A DNA stretch of 5,826 bases from Actinomycetes bacterium (GTDB lineage Bacteria; Actinomycetota; Actinomycetes; Mycobacteriales; Mycobacteriaceae), in contig JAHZJY010000398.1 of NCBI GenBank assembly GCA_022600695.1, forward strand, positions 1 to 5,826, in the 5' to 3' direction. The translations under genes were made by a program, and so were the position numbers. Below are positions 1 through 5,582 of this stretch, piece by piece; position 1 is the first letter of the stretch, and every line of letters begins with the position of its first letter. The notes beneath the pieces were generated by a model. The model saw nothing but the letters and a program-made list of their open reading frames with translations, did not search any database and was not told the DNA's origin.

Positions 1-453
1 TTCACCCTGTCCCACCGGCTGCTGTCGTTCCCGTCCCCGGTGGTCGCCGCCTGCACCGGGCACGCGATCGCCATGGGCTCGTTCCTGGCGGGCAGCACCG
101 ATCACCGAATCGCCGCTCCCGGCTACACCTTCCAGGCCAACGAAGTGGTGAACGGGATGGTGCTGCCCTACGCGGCGCTGGAGATCATGAAACTGCGGCT
201 CACCCCGTCGGCCTACCAGCAGGCCGTCGGGCTGGCCAAGCCGTCCGCCGGGGAGGCCGCGCTGGCCGCCGGCTGGGTCGACGAGATCGTCGCGCCCGAG
301 CGGGTGCTGGACCGGGCGATCGAGGCGGCCCGCGAGTTCGCCGCGCTGCCCGCCCAGGCCCACTTCGGCTGCAAGATGCGCGGCCGCGAGCAGGCCCTCG
401 AGGCGATCAAGACGAGCACCGCCAACGTCGACACCGAGTTCGGCCTGGCCTGA
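1..453 (+). CDS. echA3: Enoyl-CoA hydratase/isomerase (crotonase) family protein, EchA3-like, 5'-truncated by the window edge
   Basis: The reading frame is open from base 1 and ends with TGA at 451-453, leaving 150 residues of the C-terminal part. Family members are about 230-260 residues, so roughly 80 N-terminal residues lie outside the window. Visible hallmarks are the ACTGHAIAMG segment (residues 17-26), corresponding to the second oxyanion-hole strand/helix of the crotonase fold, then DHRIAA, the QANEVVNGM stretch where acyl-CoA hydratases carry an active-site acid, and the PYAALEIMKLRLT and SAYQQAVGLAK helices. This pattern is very close to what I recall of mycobacterial EchA3 (Rv0632c type), hence the symbol, which rests on memory rather than a search. 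Crotonases hydrate or isomerise acyl-CoA thioesters in the cytosol, usually in fatty-acid beta-oxidation; the exact substrate cannot be read here. GTG at 40 is internal to the domain and is not the start. Confidence 0.88.
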   Translation, partial: FTLSHRLLSFPSPVVAACTGHAIAMGSFLAGSTDHRIAAPGYTFQANEVVNGMVLPYAALEIMKLRLTPSAYQQAVGLAKPSAGEAALAAGWVDEIVAPERVLDRAIEAAREFAALPAQAHFGCKMRGREQALEAIKTSTANVDTEFGLA

Positions 454-535
454 CGGCCGACGACGGCATCGCGCAGCGGCGGGAACGGTAGGTCGGCGAG
501 GTCTCGGCCGTGGGGGCCATCGCAGCCGCACCCGC

Positions 536-553
536 TATTGAATACGGTTGTCA
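536..553 (+). promoter_or_regulatory. Zur/Fur-like operator, site 1 (overlaps the -35 box)
   Basis: The core at 539-553 reads TGAATAC-G-GTTGTCA, a 7-1-7 imperfect inverted repeat with 5 of 7 matching half-site positions, preceded by TAT at 536-538. It is an AT-rich island in GC-rich DNA. The shape matches the TGAAAAC-N-GTTTTCA operators bound by Fur-family repressors, particularly Zur in mycobacteria. It overlaps TTGTCA at 548-553, the probable -35 box of the next gene, so binding would be expected to repress. Assignment to Zur is by recalled consensus only; another Fur-family protein is possible. Confidence 0.55.
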
Positions 554-576
554 TTATCGACCGTTGGCGGTACGGT
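548..576 (+). promoter_or_regulatory. Predicted sigma-A-type promoter for the unknown gene at 626
   Basis: TTGTCA at 548-553 and TACGGT at 571-576 are separated by exactly 17 nt. They fit the housekeeping mycobacterial -35 (TTGNCA) and -10 (TANNNT) elements. Transcription would start near 583, giving a 5' leader of about 43 nt. The promoter sits between the two Zur/Fur-like sites, which supports it being a regulated promoter. Confidence 0.55.
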
Positions 577-591
577 CGGGCCACGGCTTGT

Positions 592-609
592 CGAGAACCG
601 TTTTCAATA
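592..609 (-). promoter_or_regulatory. Zur/Fur-like operator, site 2 (just downstream of the predicted transcription start)
   Basis: The + strand reads CGAGAAC-C-GTTTTCA at 592-606 followed by ATA. Read on the - strand, this is TATTGAAAACGGTT followed by CTC, matching site 1 (TATTGAATACGGTT followed by GTC) in opposite orientation at nearly every position. Its centre (599) is 53 bp from the centre of site 1 (546), about five helical turns. It falls at roughly +10 to +24 of the predicted transcript. Two mirrored copies around one promoter argue against coincidence. Confidence 0.55.
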
Positions 610-625
610 AAAGCGAGGGGGCTGG

Positions 626-1114
626 ATGTCCGAACCGAGGGCGACACGGTCCACGACGGTCCGCCGGTTCGGCCCGCTGATCGGCCTGCCCGACGACGTC
701 GGGGAGGCCATCGACGCGATGGACACCGGGACGGTGCTACTCAGCGTTCCCCTCGTGGACGAGGTCATCCAGATCGGCGCCGAGCGCACCCTGACGATCG
801 GCACCATCGAGGTCACCAAGACCCCGTCGACGATGACGGTGCGGCGCACCGACGGCACACCACTGCAGGCCGAGATTTTGCATCGCCTCGATCGCGGTGC
901 CGAGGTACGGATGCCCGCGTTCGCCGAACCGGTGGACGTGCTGCGCCTGCGCCGCCTACCGGGTGCCGACGGCTCCCGACGGTGGGCCGTGTGCGCGGGT
1001 GCGCCGCTGCGGCGGATCGCCGACCTCGGTCAATTCGTCACGACGATCACCGCATTCGGCCGGGCGAAGCAGTGCCGGAGCCAGTGCTGCCGGGACGCGG
1101 CCGCAACGGCCTGA
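626..1114 (+). CDS. Protein of unknown function, possibly metal-regulated (162 aa)
   Basis: ATG at 626 is preceded by GAGGGGG at 615-621 with 4 nt spacing, a good ribosome binding site, and the frame ends with TGA at 1112-1114. I do not recognise the family. The protein looks soluble and cytosolic: no signal peptide or membrane segment, a basic N-terminus (residues 6-14), then alternating hydrophobic and polar stretches such as TVLLSVPLVDEVIQI (36-50) and RTLTIGTIEVTK (54-65), suggesting a beta-rich or alpha/beta fold. Cysteines occur at 123 and clustered at 150, 154 and 155 near the C-terminus (CRSQCC), which could bind a metal; that is speculation. It stands alone on its strand and converges with the - strand operon, with 2 bp between the stop codons. 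The upstream promoter flanked by Zur/Fur-like sites is the only functional clue and suggests expression under zinc limitation. Confidence 0.7.
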   Translation: MSEPRATRSTTVRRFGPLIGLPDDVGEAIDAMDTGTVLLSVPLVDEVIQIGAERTLTIGTIEVTKTPSTMTVRRTDGTPLQAEILHRLDRGAEVRMPAFAEPVDVLRLRRLPGADGSRRWAVCAGAPLRRIADLGQFVTTITAFGRAKQCRSQCCRDAAATA

Positions 1115-1116
1115 GG

Positions 1117-1494
1117 TCACGACTCCCCGGCGATCCAGGCCTTCGCCTCCTCCACCCCGCCGGCCGGGAAGTGCCGGATCTCCGCGGAGACGAAGTGTGC
1201 GGCGAGGCGCTCGGCGGCGTCGCCGAGATGGGAGTCGGTCACCAGGGCGACCTTCTTGACATGCTTCTGGTGGTCACGGACGAAGCGCAGGTGGGTGACC
1301 AGCGCCCCGAAACTGTCCCAGCCCGGGAAGCGCGGCGCGTCGATGATCAGGCCCGCGAGGTCGCCGTGCCGGTCGATCTGCGGGTCGACAGCCGCGGCCA
1401 GGGCGGCGAAATCGCTTTTCTCCAGCGCCGATTCCGGGCGCACGGTCAGGACGGCGGTGGCGGGGTCGAGGTGGTAGTCGATCATGACCACCAT
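1117..1494 (-). CDS. SpoIIAA-like / STAS-SEC14 domain protein (125 aa)
   Basis: The protein (125 residues from ATG at 1494) matches the small SpoIIAA-like family (PF11964 type) by pattern. An N-terminal beta hairpin (IDYHLDPATAVLTVRP) is followed by a helix, the strand LAGLIIDAPRFPGWDSFGAL (47-64 region), a helix ending RFVRDHQKHVKKVALVTD (70-87), and a C-terminal FVSAEIRHFP strand with the final EEAKAWI helix (115-121). Members are single-domain STAS-fold proteins of unknown biochemical role, cytosolic or membrane-associated. Start choice: ATG 1494 has GGGGAG 7 nt upstream; ATG 1485 (MIDYHLD) with GCGAGG 9 nt upstream is a real alternative, three residues shorter. It is the last gene of an apparent operon, 17 bp after the dehalogenase stop. 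Longer versions would overlap the dehalogenase gene and are unlikely. Confidence 0.85.
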   Translation of the reverse strand: MVVMIDYHLDPATAVLTVRPESALEKSDFAALAAAVDPQIDRHGDLAGLIIDAPRFPGWDSFGALVTHLRFVRDHQKHVKKVALVTDSHLGDAAERLAAHFVSAEIRHFPAGGVEEAKAWIAGES

Positions 1495-1511
1495 CCTCGC
1501 ACTCCCCGCAG

Positions 1512-2414
1512 CTACAGCGCGGCCTCCCAGTCGAGCAGGCGGCGGGCCAGTTCCGGGCCGGCGTCCTCCTGGATGAAGTGCCCGGCCCTGATCCGGGCGT
1601 GTGGCTGGCCGGCGGCCCCCGGGATGTGGGCGATCAGCGGGGCGTCGGCCTTGCCCAGGATCGGGTCGCGGTCGCCGAAGACGCACAGTGTGGGCTTGGT
1701 CCAGCGGCCCAGCACCTCCCAGGCGGCGCGGTTGGCCGGAATGGCCGGGTCGCTCGGCGAGGTGGGAACCAGTTGCGGGAAGGCCCGGGCGCCGGCCTGA
1801 TAGCTCTTGTTCGGAAACGGCGCGTCATAGCCGGCCCGCACCGCCGGCGACAGCGCATGCACCGTGCCGACACCGACCAGACGTCCGGCCGGCAGCAGCG
1901 GGGAATGTTTGGCGAAGCCCCGCCAGATCTTGAACGCCGGCGGCGCGGGCCGGTCGCCGATCGGCAGAAAACCGTTGGCGATGAACAGCTTGGCGAACCG
2001 GTCGTCATGCTCGGCGGCCAGCCGCAGCCCGATCAGCGAGCCCCAGTCCTGAACCACGACGGTGATCTCGCGCAGGTCGAGTGCACCCAGCCAGGACGCC
2101 ACCCACTCGACGTGACGGTGGTAGGTGTAGGCCTGCAGCCGGGTGGGTTTGTCGGACCGGCCGAAACCGATCAGATCCGGTGCCAGCACACGATGTCCGG
2201 CCGCGGCCAGCGGACCGATCATGGTGCGGTACAGGTAACTCCAGGTGGGCTCGCCGTGCAGCAGCACCACCGGGGTGCCGTCCCGGGGCCCCTCGTCGAG
2301 ATAGTGCATCCGCAGCGGTGGGGCGCCCGCGGCGGTGACGTCCAGGTAGTGCGGGTCGAAGTGGTAGCCGTCCAAACCGGCGAACCGGTCGTCGGGGGTG
2401 CGCAGGAAATCCAT
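1512..2414 (-). CDS. dhmA: Haloalkane dehalogenase, DhmA/DhlA-type (HLD-I subfamily)
   Basis: This 300-residue alpha/beta-hydrolase would hydrolyse carbon-halogen bonds of haloalkanes to an alcohol plus halide in the cytosol. All key residues are visible. HGEPTWSY (53-60) carries the oxyanion/halide residue Glu55. VQDWGS (121-126) holds the nucleophile Asp123 and halide-binding Trp124. The cap has Trp164 (KIWRGF), FGDRDPILG supplies the acid Asp250, and AGHFIQED the base His279. Spacing equals that of Xanthobacter DhlA (Asp124, Trp125, Trp175, Asp260, His289). It is close to what I recall of M. tuberculosis Rv2296, starting with the same MDxLRTPDxRF motif, which fixes the start at ATG 2414. 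The Shine-Dalgarno is weak (GGGG directly upstream), and the start lies 7 bp after the symporter stop, so translational coupling is likely. A frame extension upstream to 2531 overlaps the symporter and is rejected. The natural substrate of mycobacterial members is not known. Confidence 0.95.
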   Translation of the reverse strand: MDFLRTPDDRFAGLDGYHFDPHYLDVTAAGAPPLRMHYLDEGPRDGTPVVLLHGEPTWSYLYRTMIGPLAAAGHRVLAPDLIGFGRSDKPTRLQAYTYHRHVEWVASWLGALDLREITVVVQDWGSLIGLRLAAEHDDRFAKLFIANGFLPIGDRPAPPAFKIWRGFAKHSPLLPAGRLVGVGTVHALSPAVRAGYDAPFPNKSYQAGARAFPQLVPTSPSDPAIPANRAAWEVLGRWTKPTLCVFGDRDPILGKADAPLIAHIPGAAGQPHARIRAGHFIQEDAGPELARRLLDWEAAL

Positions 2415-2421
2415 ACCCCAT

Positions 2422-3876
2422 CTAAGCAGTGACGGAGGATTCGGCCTTTCTCGGACGGACCCAGATATCGCCCTCCAGGTTGCCGGGCAGGCCGGCGTCG
2501 GCGGCGATGAACACCGGGTCCAGTCCGGCACCGACCTGCTTCTGGTAGTCGCGCAGGGCGGCGAACGCCCACCGGCCCAGCAGCACGATCGCCACCAGGT
2601 TGACGATGGCCATCAGGCCCATCGAGATGTCGGCCAGCCCCCACACCGCATCGAGCCGGGCCAGCGCCCCGATCCCGATGGCGATGAGCACCAACACCCG
2701 GAAGACGTTGATGGCCCGATACTTCGCGCCCAGGAAGAACAGGTTGATCTCGGCGTAGACGTAGTTGCCCAGCACCGACGAGAAGGCGAAGACGAACACC
2801 AGCACGGTCATCAGCCAGGTGGTCCAGCCACCCAGTCCGGCGGCGACCGCCGCCTGGGTCAGCGACGCTCCCTCCATCTTGGTCGGGGTACTGGGGTCAT
2901 AGATCTCCGGGCCGGACACCAGAATGATGAACGCCGTCGCCGAACAGATGACGATGGTGTCGACGAAGACCCCCAGCGACTGGATCAGGCCCTGTTTGAT
3001 CGGGTGCGACACGGTGGCGGTGGCGGCCACGTTGGGGGCGCTGCCCATCCCGGCCTCATTGGAGAACAGCCCGCGTTTCACACCGTTGAGCATCGCCGCG
3101 GCGATCCCCCCGGTGAACCCGCCGGCCATCTCGTTGATACCGAACGCCCCGCCGATGATCTGACCCAGCACATCCGGGACGGCGGTGATGTTCACCGCGA
3201 CGATCAGCAGGGCCAGGCTCACATAGGCCAGGGCCATCAGCGGCAGCACCACTTCGGCGACCTTGGCCACCCGCCGCACACCACCGAACAGCACCGGCGC
3301 GGCCAGCACCAACAACCCGATGGTGGTGTACTGCTGTTCGATCTCGTAGGTGTGGTTCAGCACATCGGAGATGGCGTTGGCCTGCACCATGTTGAAGGCG
3401 AAGCCGAAGGTGAACACCAGCAGGACCGCGAAGAGCATGCCGGCCGGCCGCGACCCCAGGCCGCGCTGGATGTAGAAGGCGGGGCCGCCGCGGAAGGTGC
3501 CGTCCGCGGCCCGCACCTTGAAGATCTGGCCGAGGGTGGCCTCGATCAGGGCGGTGGCCATCCCGATCAGCGCCACCACCCACATCCAGAAGATGGCCCC
3601 CGGCCCGCCGACCGTCAGCGCGATCGCAACACCGGCGATATTGCCGGTGCCGACCCGCGAGGCCAGGCCCACACAGAACGCCTGGAAGGACGAGATGCCG
3701 TCGGCGGTGGCGCGGGAGTTGCGCAACTGGCCCAGCATCCGTTTGAAGTACCGGAACTGGACGAACCGGGTGCGGATGGTGAAGTAAACGCCGGCCGCCA
3801 CCAGGAGGTAAACCAGAACGTAGGTGTACAGGACCCGGTTGGTCGGATCGATCAGAACGTTCTGAATGAAATCCAT
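2422..3876 (-). CDS. AGCS-family sodium:alanine/glycine symporter (484 aa)
   Basis: This is an integral membrane protein expected to import alanine, glycine or related small amino acids with sodium. Length (484) is normal for the family. Signature stretches are [20 protein letters not shown] (75-94), [19 protein letters not shown] (98-115), [12 protein letters not shown] (129-140), [13 protein letters not shown] (161-173) and the highly conserved [15 protein letters not shown] (268-282). About ten to eleven hydrophobic segments are visible, for example 18-34, 81-110, 147-165, 185-200, 208-230, 300-321, 352-372, 392-405 and 418-438, ending in a charged cytosolic tail. ATG at 3876 has a perfect AGGAGG (3882-3887) 5 nt upstream. 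It is the first gene of an apparent operon with the dehalogenase (7 bp gap) and the STAS protein. Substrate and ion specificity are inferred from the family. Confidence 0.95.
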   Translation of the reverse strand: MDFIQNVLIDPTNRVLYTYVLVYLLVAAGVYFTIRTRFVQFRYFKRMLGQLRNSRATADGISSFQAFCVGLASRVGTGNIAGVAIALTVGGPGAIFWMWVVALIGMATALIEATLGQIFKVRAADGTFRGGPAFYIQRGLGSRPAGMLFAVLLVFTFGFAFNMVQANAISDVLNHTYEIEQQYTTIGLLVLAAPVLFGGVRRVAKVAEVVLPLMALAYVSLALLIVAVNITAVPDVLGQIIGGAFGINEMAGGFTGGIAAAMLNGVKRGLFSNEAGMGSAPNVAATATVSHPIKQGLIQSLGVFVDTIVICSATAFIILVSGPEIYDPSTPTKMEGASLTQAAVAAGLGGWTTWLMTVLVFVFAFSSVLGNYVYAEINLFFLGAKYRAINVFRVLVLIAIGIGALARLDAVWGLADISMGLMAIVNLVAIVLLGRWAFAALRDYQKQVGAGLDPVFIAADAGLPGNLEGDIWVRPRKAESSVTA

Positions 3877-3881
3877 CGGCG

Positions 3882-3887
3882 CCTCCT
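3882..3887 (-). promoter_or_regulatory. Strong ribosome binding site of the AGCS symporter gene
   Basis: On the - strand AGGAGG lies 5 nt before the ATG at 3876. It fixes the symporter start and implies efficient translation of the first operon gene. Confidence 0.85.
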
Positions 3888-3891
3888 GTAC

Positions 3892-3905
3892 GGATTCGCG
3901 AATCC
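3892..3905. repeat. Perfect 14-bp palindrome in the symporter leader
   Basis: GGATTCGCGAATCC is a perfect palindrome lying 4 nt upstream of the AGGAGG of the symporter gene. It could be an operator for a dimeric repressor or a small RNA hairpin beside the ribosome binding site. I found no convincing -35/-10 pair between 3900 and 4017, so the operon promoter remains unplaced. Confidence 0.5.
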
Positions 3906-3981
3906 TCCCACTTCAGTCGGTTTTGTGCAGTCCAAGCAGTTGCCCGGGCACCCAACGAAGGGGAAGGTCAGGTGTCGCTCG

Positions 3982-4016
3982 CCCCCCGCTGGTACGGGGG
4001 GGACCGCAGCGGGTCC
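3982..4016 (-). terminator. GC-rich hairpins after the L,D-transpeptidase gene, possible terminator
   Basis: Two adjacent hairpins follow the transpeptidase stop codon (4018-4020) on the - strand. One is a 5-bp stem GGACC/GGTCC (4001-4005 with 4012-4016). The other is a 6-bp all-GC stem CCCCCC/GGGGGG (3982-3987 with 3996-4001) around an 8-nt loop. They overlap by one base, so they compete at the edge. There is no U-tract, which is common for mycobacterial terminators but makes the call weak. They probably limit read-through into the symporter operon. Confidence 0.4.
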
Positions 4017-4017
4017 G

Positions 4018-5337
4018 TCAGGGCCCGGGCGCGCCCAGGGCTTCAGCCGCCGGGGGCGGTGGCGGCGAGGCATGATTCGGCGACAGCGCGCTGCCCTTGA
4101 CCCAGTCACTCCACGGGACCGACCAGTAGCCGCCGTTCGCCGGCGTCAGCGGCGGACCACCGGTGTAGCGCACCTCCACGATGTCGCCCGGCTGCACCAT
4201 GTCGTGATACCACTTGGCATTCTCGCCGTTGAGGTTCAGGCAACCGCTCGAGAGGTTGGTGTTGCCCTGCGCCCACAGGGTGTCGTCGAGGTGGTGCAGA
4301 TAGATGCCGTCGGTGCTGATCCGGGTCGCCCAACCGATCTCACGCTTGTAGCTGACCGCCGAGCCGGCCGGCACCCCGTAGGTGGCCGAGTCCATGGTGA
4401 TCGTCGCAGCCTTGTCCAGCACGGTGTAGACACCCGGCGGAGTCCACCAGGCGAACGTCTTGTCCCCGATGGTCGTGGTGCCGCCGCGGCCCATCGACGT
4501 CGGCATGGTCCGGACCAACCGGCCGTTGTCGAAGACGCTGACCTGTTTGGTGATGTCATTGGCCACCGCGATGCGGGCGTCACCGATGGTGAGGTTCGCC
4601 TTGGCATCAGCCTGACCGTAAAGCCCCTCACCGAGTTCGAGACCGAACGTGTTCAGTTCCACGCTGATGCGGGTACCGGCCCGGTAGTAGTTCTGCGGCC
4701 GCCACTGCGCGACGGTATCGCTCACCCAGTTCCAGGAGCCCTCTACCGGCGGATCGGTGCGGACGATCATGTTCTTCTCGGCGAGCGCCTTATTGGTGAT
4801 CGCCTCGTCGTAGTGCGCCACGATGACGGTGCCGATGCCGTAGCGGGCGTTCTCGTTCGGGGCGAATCCGCCCTGCACCTCGATATAGGGGTGCACATAG
4901 TTGTTGGGCACCAGGGTCTGGAAGTTGGTGGTCCGCGCCAACGGCACGCCGCTGTTGCTCTTGCTGTTCACCGACAGGGTGTAGTTCCGGGCGAATGCGA
5001 GCCGTTCGGTGGGCACCCAGGAGGTGCGGTCCTGCGACAGTTTGCCCTCGACCGCGTTGCCCCAGTCGTCATACAGCGATACGTCGGTGATTCGGCCGTC
5101 GAGGACATCCACGACCGGTGTGGTCAGCGGGTTGATCTTCTGGGCGCCGTCGAAGGGCGACACCCCCAGAACCGGCGGCGTGGGCGGGGCCGGTCGCACC
5201 GGCGCGGCCGCGGTCGCGGTGGGGGTCTTGCAGCCGTCCGCGCAACCGGGGAACCCGGCGACGTCGCTGACCAGCACACCGGCCAGCAATGCCACCACCA
5301 CGGCCGTGGCCGTGCGGGTACGACGGGTAAAGCTCAC
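4018..5337 (-). CDS. Secreted L,D-transpeptidase with Ig-like and YkuD domains (439 aa)
   Basis: The enzyme should form 3-3 cross-links between meso-diaminopimelate residues of peptidoglycan outside the membrane. Layout: a basic n-region (RRTRT, 5-9) and hydrophobic core (11-28) as export signal; a Pro/Ala-rich linker (43-56); a first Ig-like domain (about 58-142); a second with the DPPVEGSWNWVSD motif typical of LdtMt2-type proteins (about 145-251); a YkuD catalytic domain (about 253-391) with MPTSMGR, TMDSATYGVP, and the active-site run from His348 to SSGCLNL with Cys366; the wrap-around tail GGYWSVPWSDWVKG (402-415); and a Pro-rich end. His348-to-Cys366 spacing equals H336-C354 of LdtMt2. 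The residue usually His in SHGC is Ser364 here. Cys32 is not in a good lipobox (FPGC), so a soluble or signal-anchored form is likelier than a lipoprotein. Start: GTG at 5337 with GGAG 9 nt upstream. Which mycobacterial Ldt paralogue it matches is unclear. Confidence 0.94.
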   Translation of the reverse strand: MSFTRRTRTATAVVVALLAGVLVSDVAGFPGCADGCKTPTATAAAPVRPAPPTPPVLGVSPFDGAQKINPLTTPVVDVLDGRITDVSLYDDWGNAVEGKLSQDRTSWVPTERLAFARNYTLSVNSKSNSGVPLARTTNFQTLVPNNYVHPYIEVQGGFAPNENARYGIGTVIVAHYDEAITNKALAEKNMIVRTDPPVEGSWNWVSDTVAQWRPQNYYRAGTRISVELNTFGLELGEGLYGQADAKANLTIGDARIAVANDITKQVSVFDNGRLVRTMPTSMGRGGTTTIGDKTFAWWTPPGVYTVLDKAATITMDSATYGVPAGSAVSYKREIGWATRISTDGIYLHHLDDTLWAQGNTNLSSGCLNLNGENAKWYHDMVQPGDIVEVRYTGGPPLTPANGGYWSVPWSDWVKGSALSPNHASPPPPPAAEALGAPGP

Positions 5338-5407
5338 CGAAACTCACTCCAGCAGTTGTTGTGTCTACGTTGTGCCCCCGGGTCAGACGTCACCGTTGAC
5401 TCCCCGA

Positions 5408-5437
5408 ATCATAATCATATTCTGAGGATGCTCCGAA
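5408..5437 (-). promoter_or_regulatory. Predicted promoter of the L,D-transpeptidase gene (tandem TATGAT boxes)
   Basis: On the - strand two TATGAT hexamers lie head to tail (5419-5414 and 5413-5408), each a good -10 box, in one of the few AT-rich spots of the region. The downstream copy has a weak TTCGGA (5437-5432) at 18 nt as a possible -35. Transcription would start near 5401, giving a leader of about 64 nt before the GTG at 5337. Confidence 0.5.
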
Positions 5438-5476
5438 CAGCCTGACCGGACCCGCGGGACGCGGAATCAGCAAACA

Positions 5477-5521
5477 CCGCCCACCGCGGCACCGCACCGC
5501 ACCGACGTCCGACGTGGGCGG
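5477..5521. repeat. Inverted repeat CCGCCCAC/GTGGGCGG in the divergent intergenic region
   Basis: CCGCCCAC (5477-5484) and GTGGGCGG (5514-5521) are perfect 8-bp complements enclosing 29 nt. The enclosed stretch contains ACCGC-type tandem units at about 5491-5504 and overlaps the CCGACGT tandem. It lies between two divergent predicted promoters, so it may be a regulator-binding block or a cruciform/hairpin; GC-rich sequence also makes chance matches easier. Confidence 0.4.
5502..5515. repeat. Tandem 7-mer CCGACGT x2
   Basis: CCGACGT occurs twice head to tail at 5502-5508 and 5509-5515 and includes the palindrome GACGTC. Direct 7-bp repeats with less than one helical turn spacing can be half-sites for response regulators, but there is no further support. 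Confidence 0.35.
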
Positions 5522-5542
5522 CGTTTCGGGGTGTGAGGTATC

Positions 5543-5570
5543 GCACCCGCCGGGCACCGATCCCGGGTGC
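5543..5570. repeat. Inverted repeat GCACCCG/CGGGTGC abutting a -10 box
   Basis: GCACCCG (5543-5549) and CGGGTGC (5564-5570) are perfect complements separated by 14 nt. The right arm ends with the TGC of the extended -10 element at 5568-5576, so a protein on this palindrome would cover the -10/-35 spacer of the + strand promoter. Confidence 0.4.
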
Positions 5571-5576
5571 TACGGT
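5568..5576 (+). promoter_or_regulatory. Predicted extended -10 promoter for a + strand transcript leaving the window
   Basis: TGCTACGGT fits the extended -10 pattern TGN-TANNNT, and its hexamer equals the -10 box predicted at 571-576. No good -35 is seen 16-18 nt upstream, which extended -10 promoters can tolerate. Transcription would start near 5583 and run right, divergent from the L,D-transpeptidase gene. Confidence 0.4.
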
Positions 5577-5582
5577 TAGCCC

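Noticed and set aside
454..511. Terminator after the crotonase gene formed by ACGGCCGA (453-460) and TCGGCCGT (504-511)
   Set aside because: The arms are perfect, but the loop is 43 nt and there is no U-tract, so it is not a convincing terminator.
1112..1119. Bidirectional terminator between the convergent unknown gene and STAS gene
   Set aside because: Only 2 bp separate the stop codons and no stable hairpin with a tail is evident there; ends must lie inside the opposing genes.
538..1800. A 420-codon + strand open frame crossing the promoter, the unknown gene, the STAS gene and part of the dehalogenase gene
   Set aside because: It overlaps real genes on both strands, starts inside the Zur/Fur-like site, has no ribosome binding site and has Arg/Gly/Pro-rich low-complexity translation.
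5243..5246. Lipobox cysteine in the L,D-transpeptidase signal region
   Set aside because: Residues before Cys32 are Phe-Pro-Gly, which does not fit the usual [LVI]-[ASTVI]-[GAS]-Cys pattern, so lipidation is not claimed.
2398..5445. A 1015-codon open frame on the + strand lying antisense to the symporter and the L,D-transpeptidase
   Set aside because: It runs opposite to two clear genes and its translation is rich in Gly, Arg, His, Asp and Gln without any domain. Long antisense open frames are a by-product of G/C-rich third codon positions.
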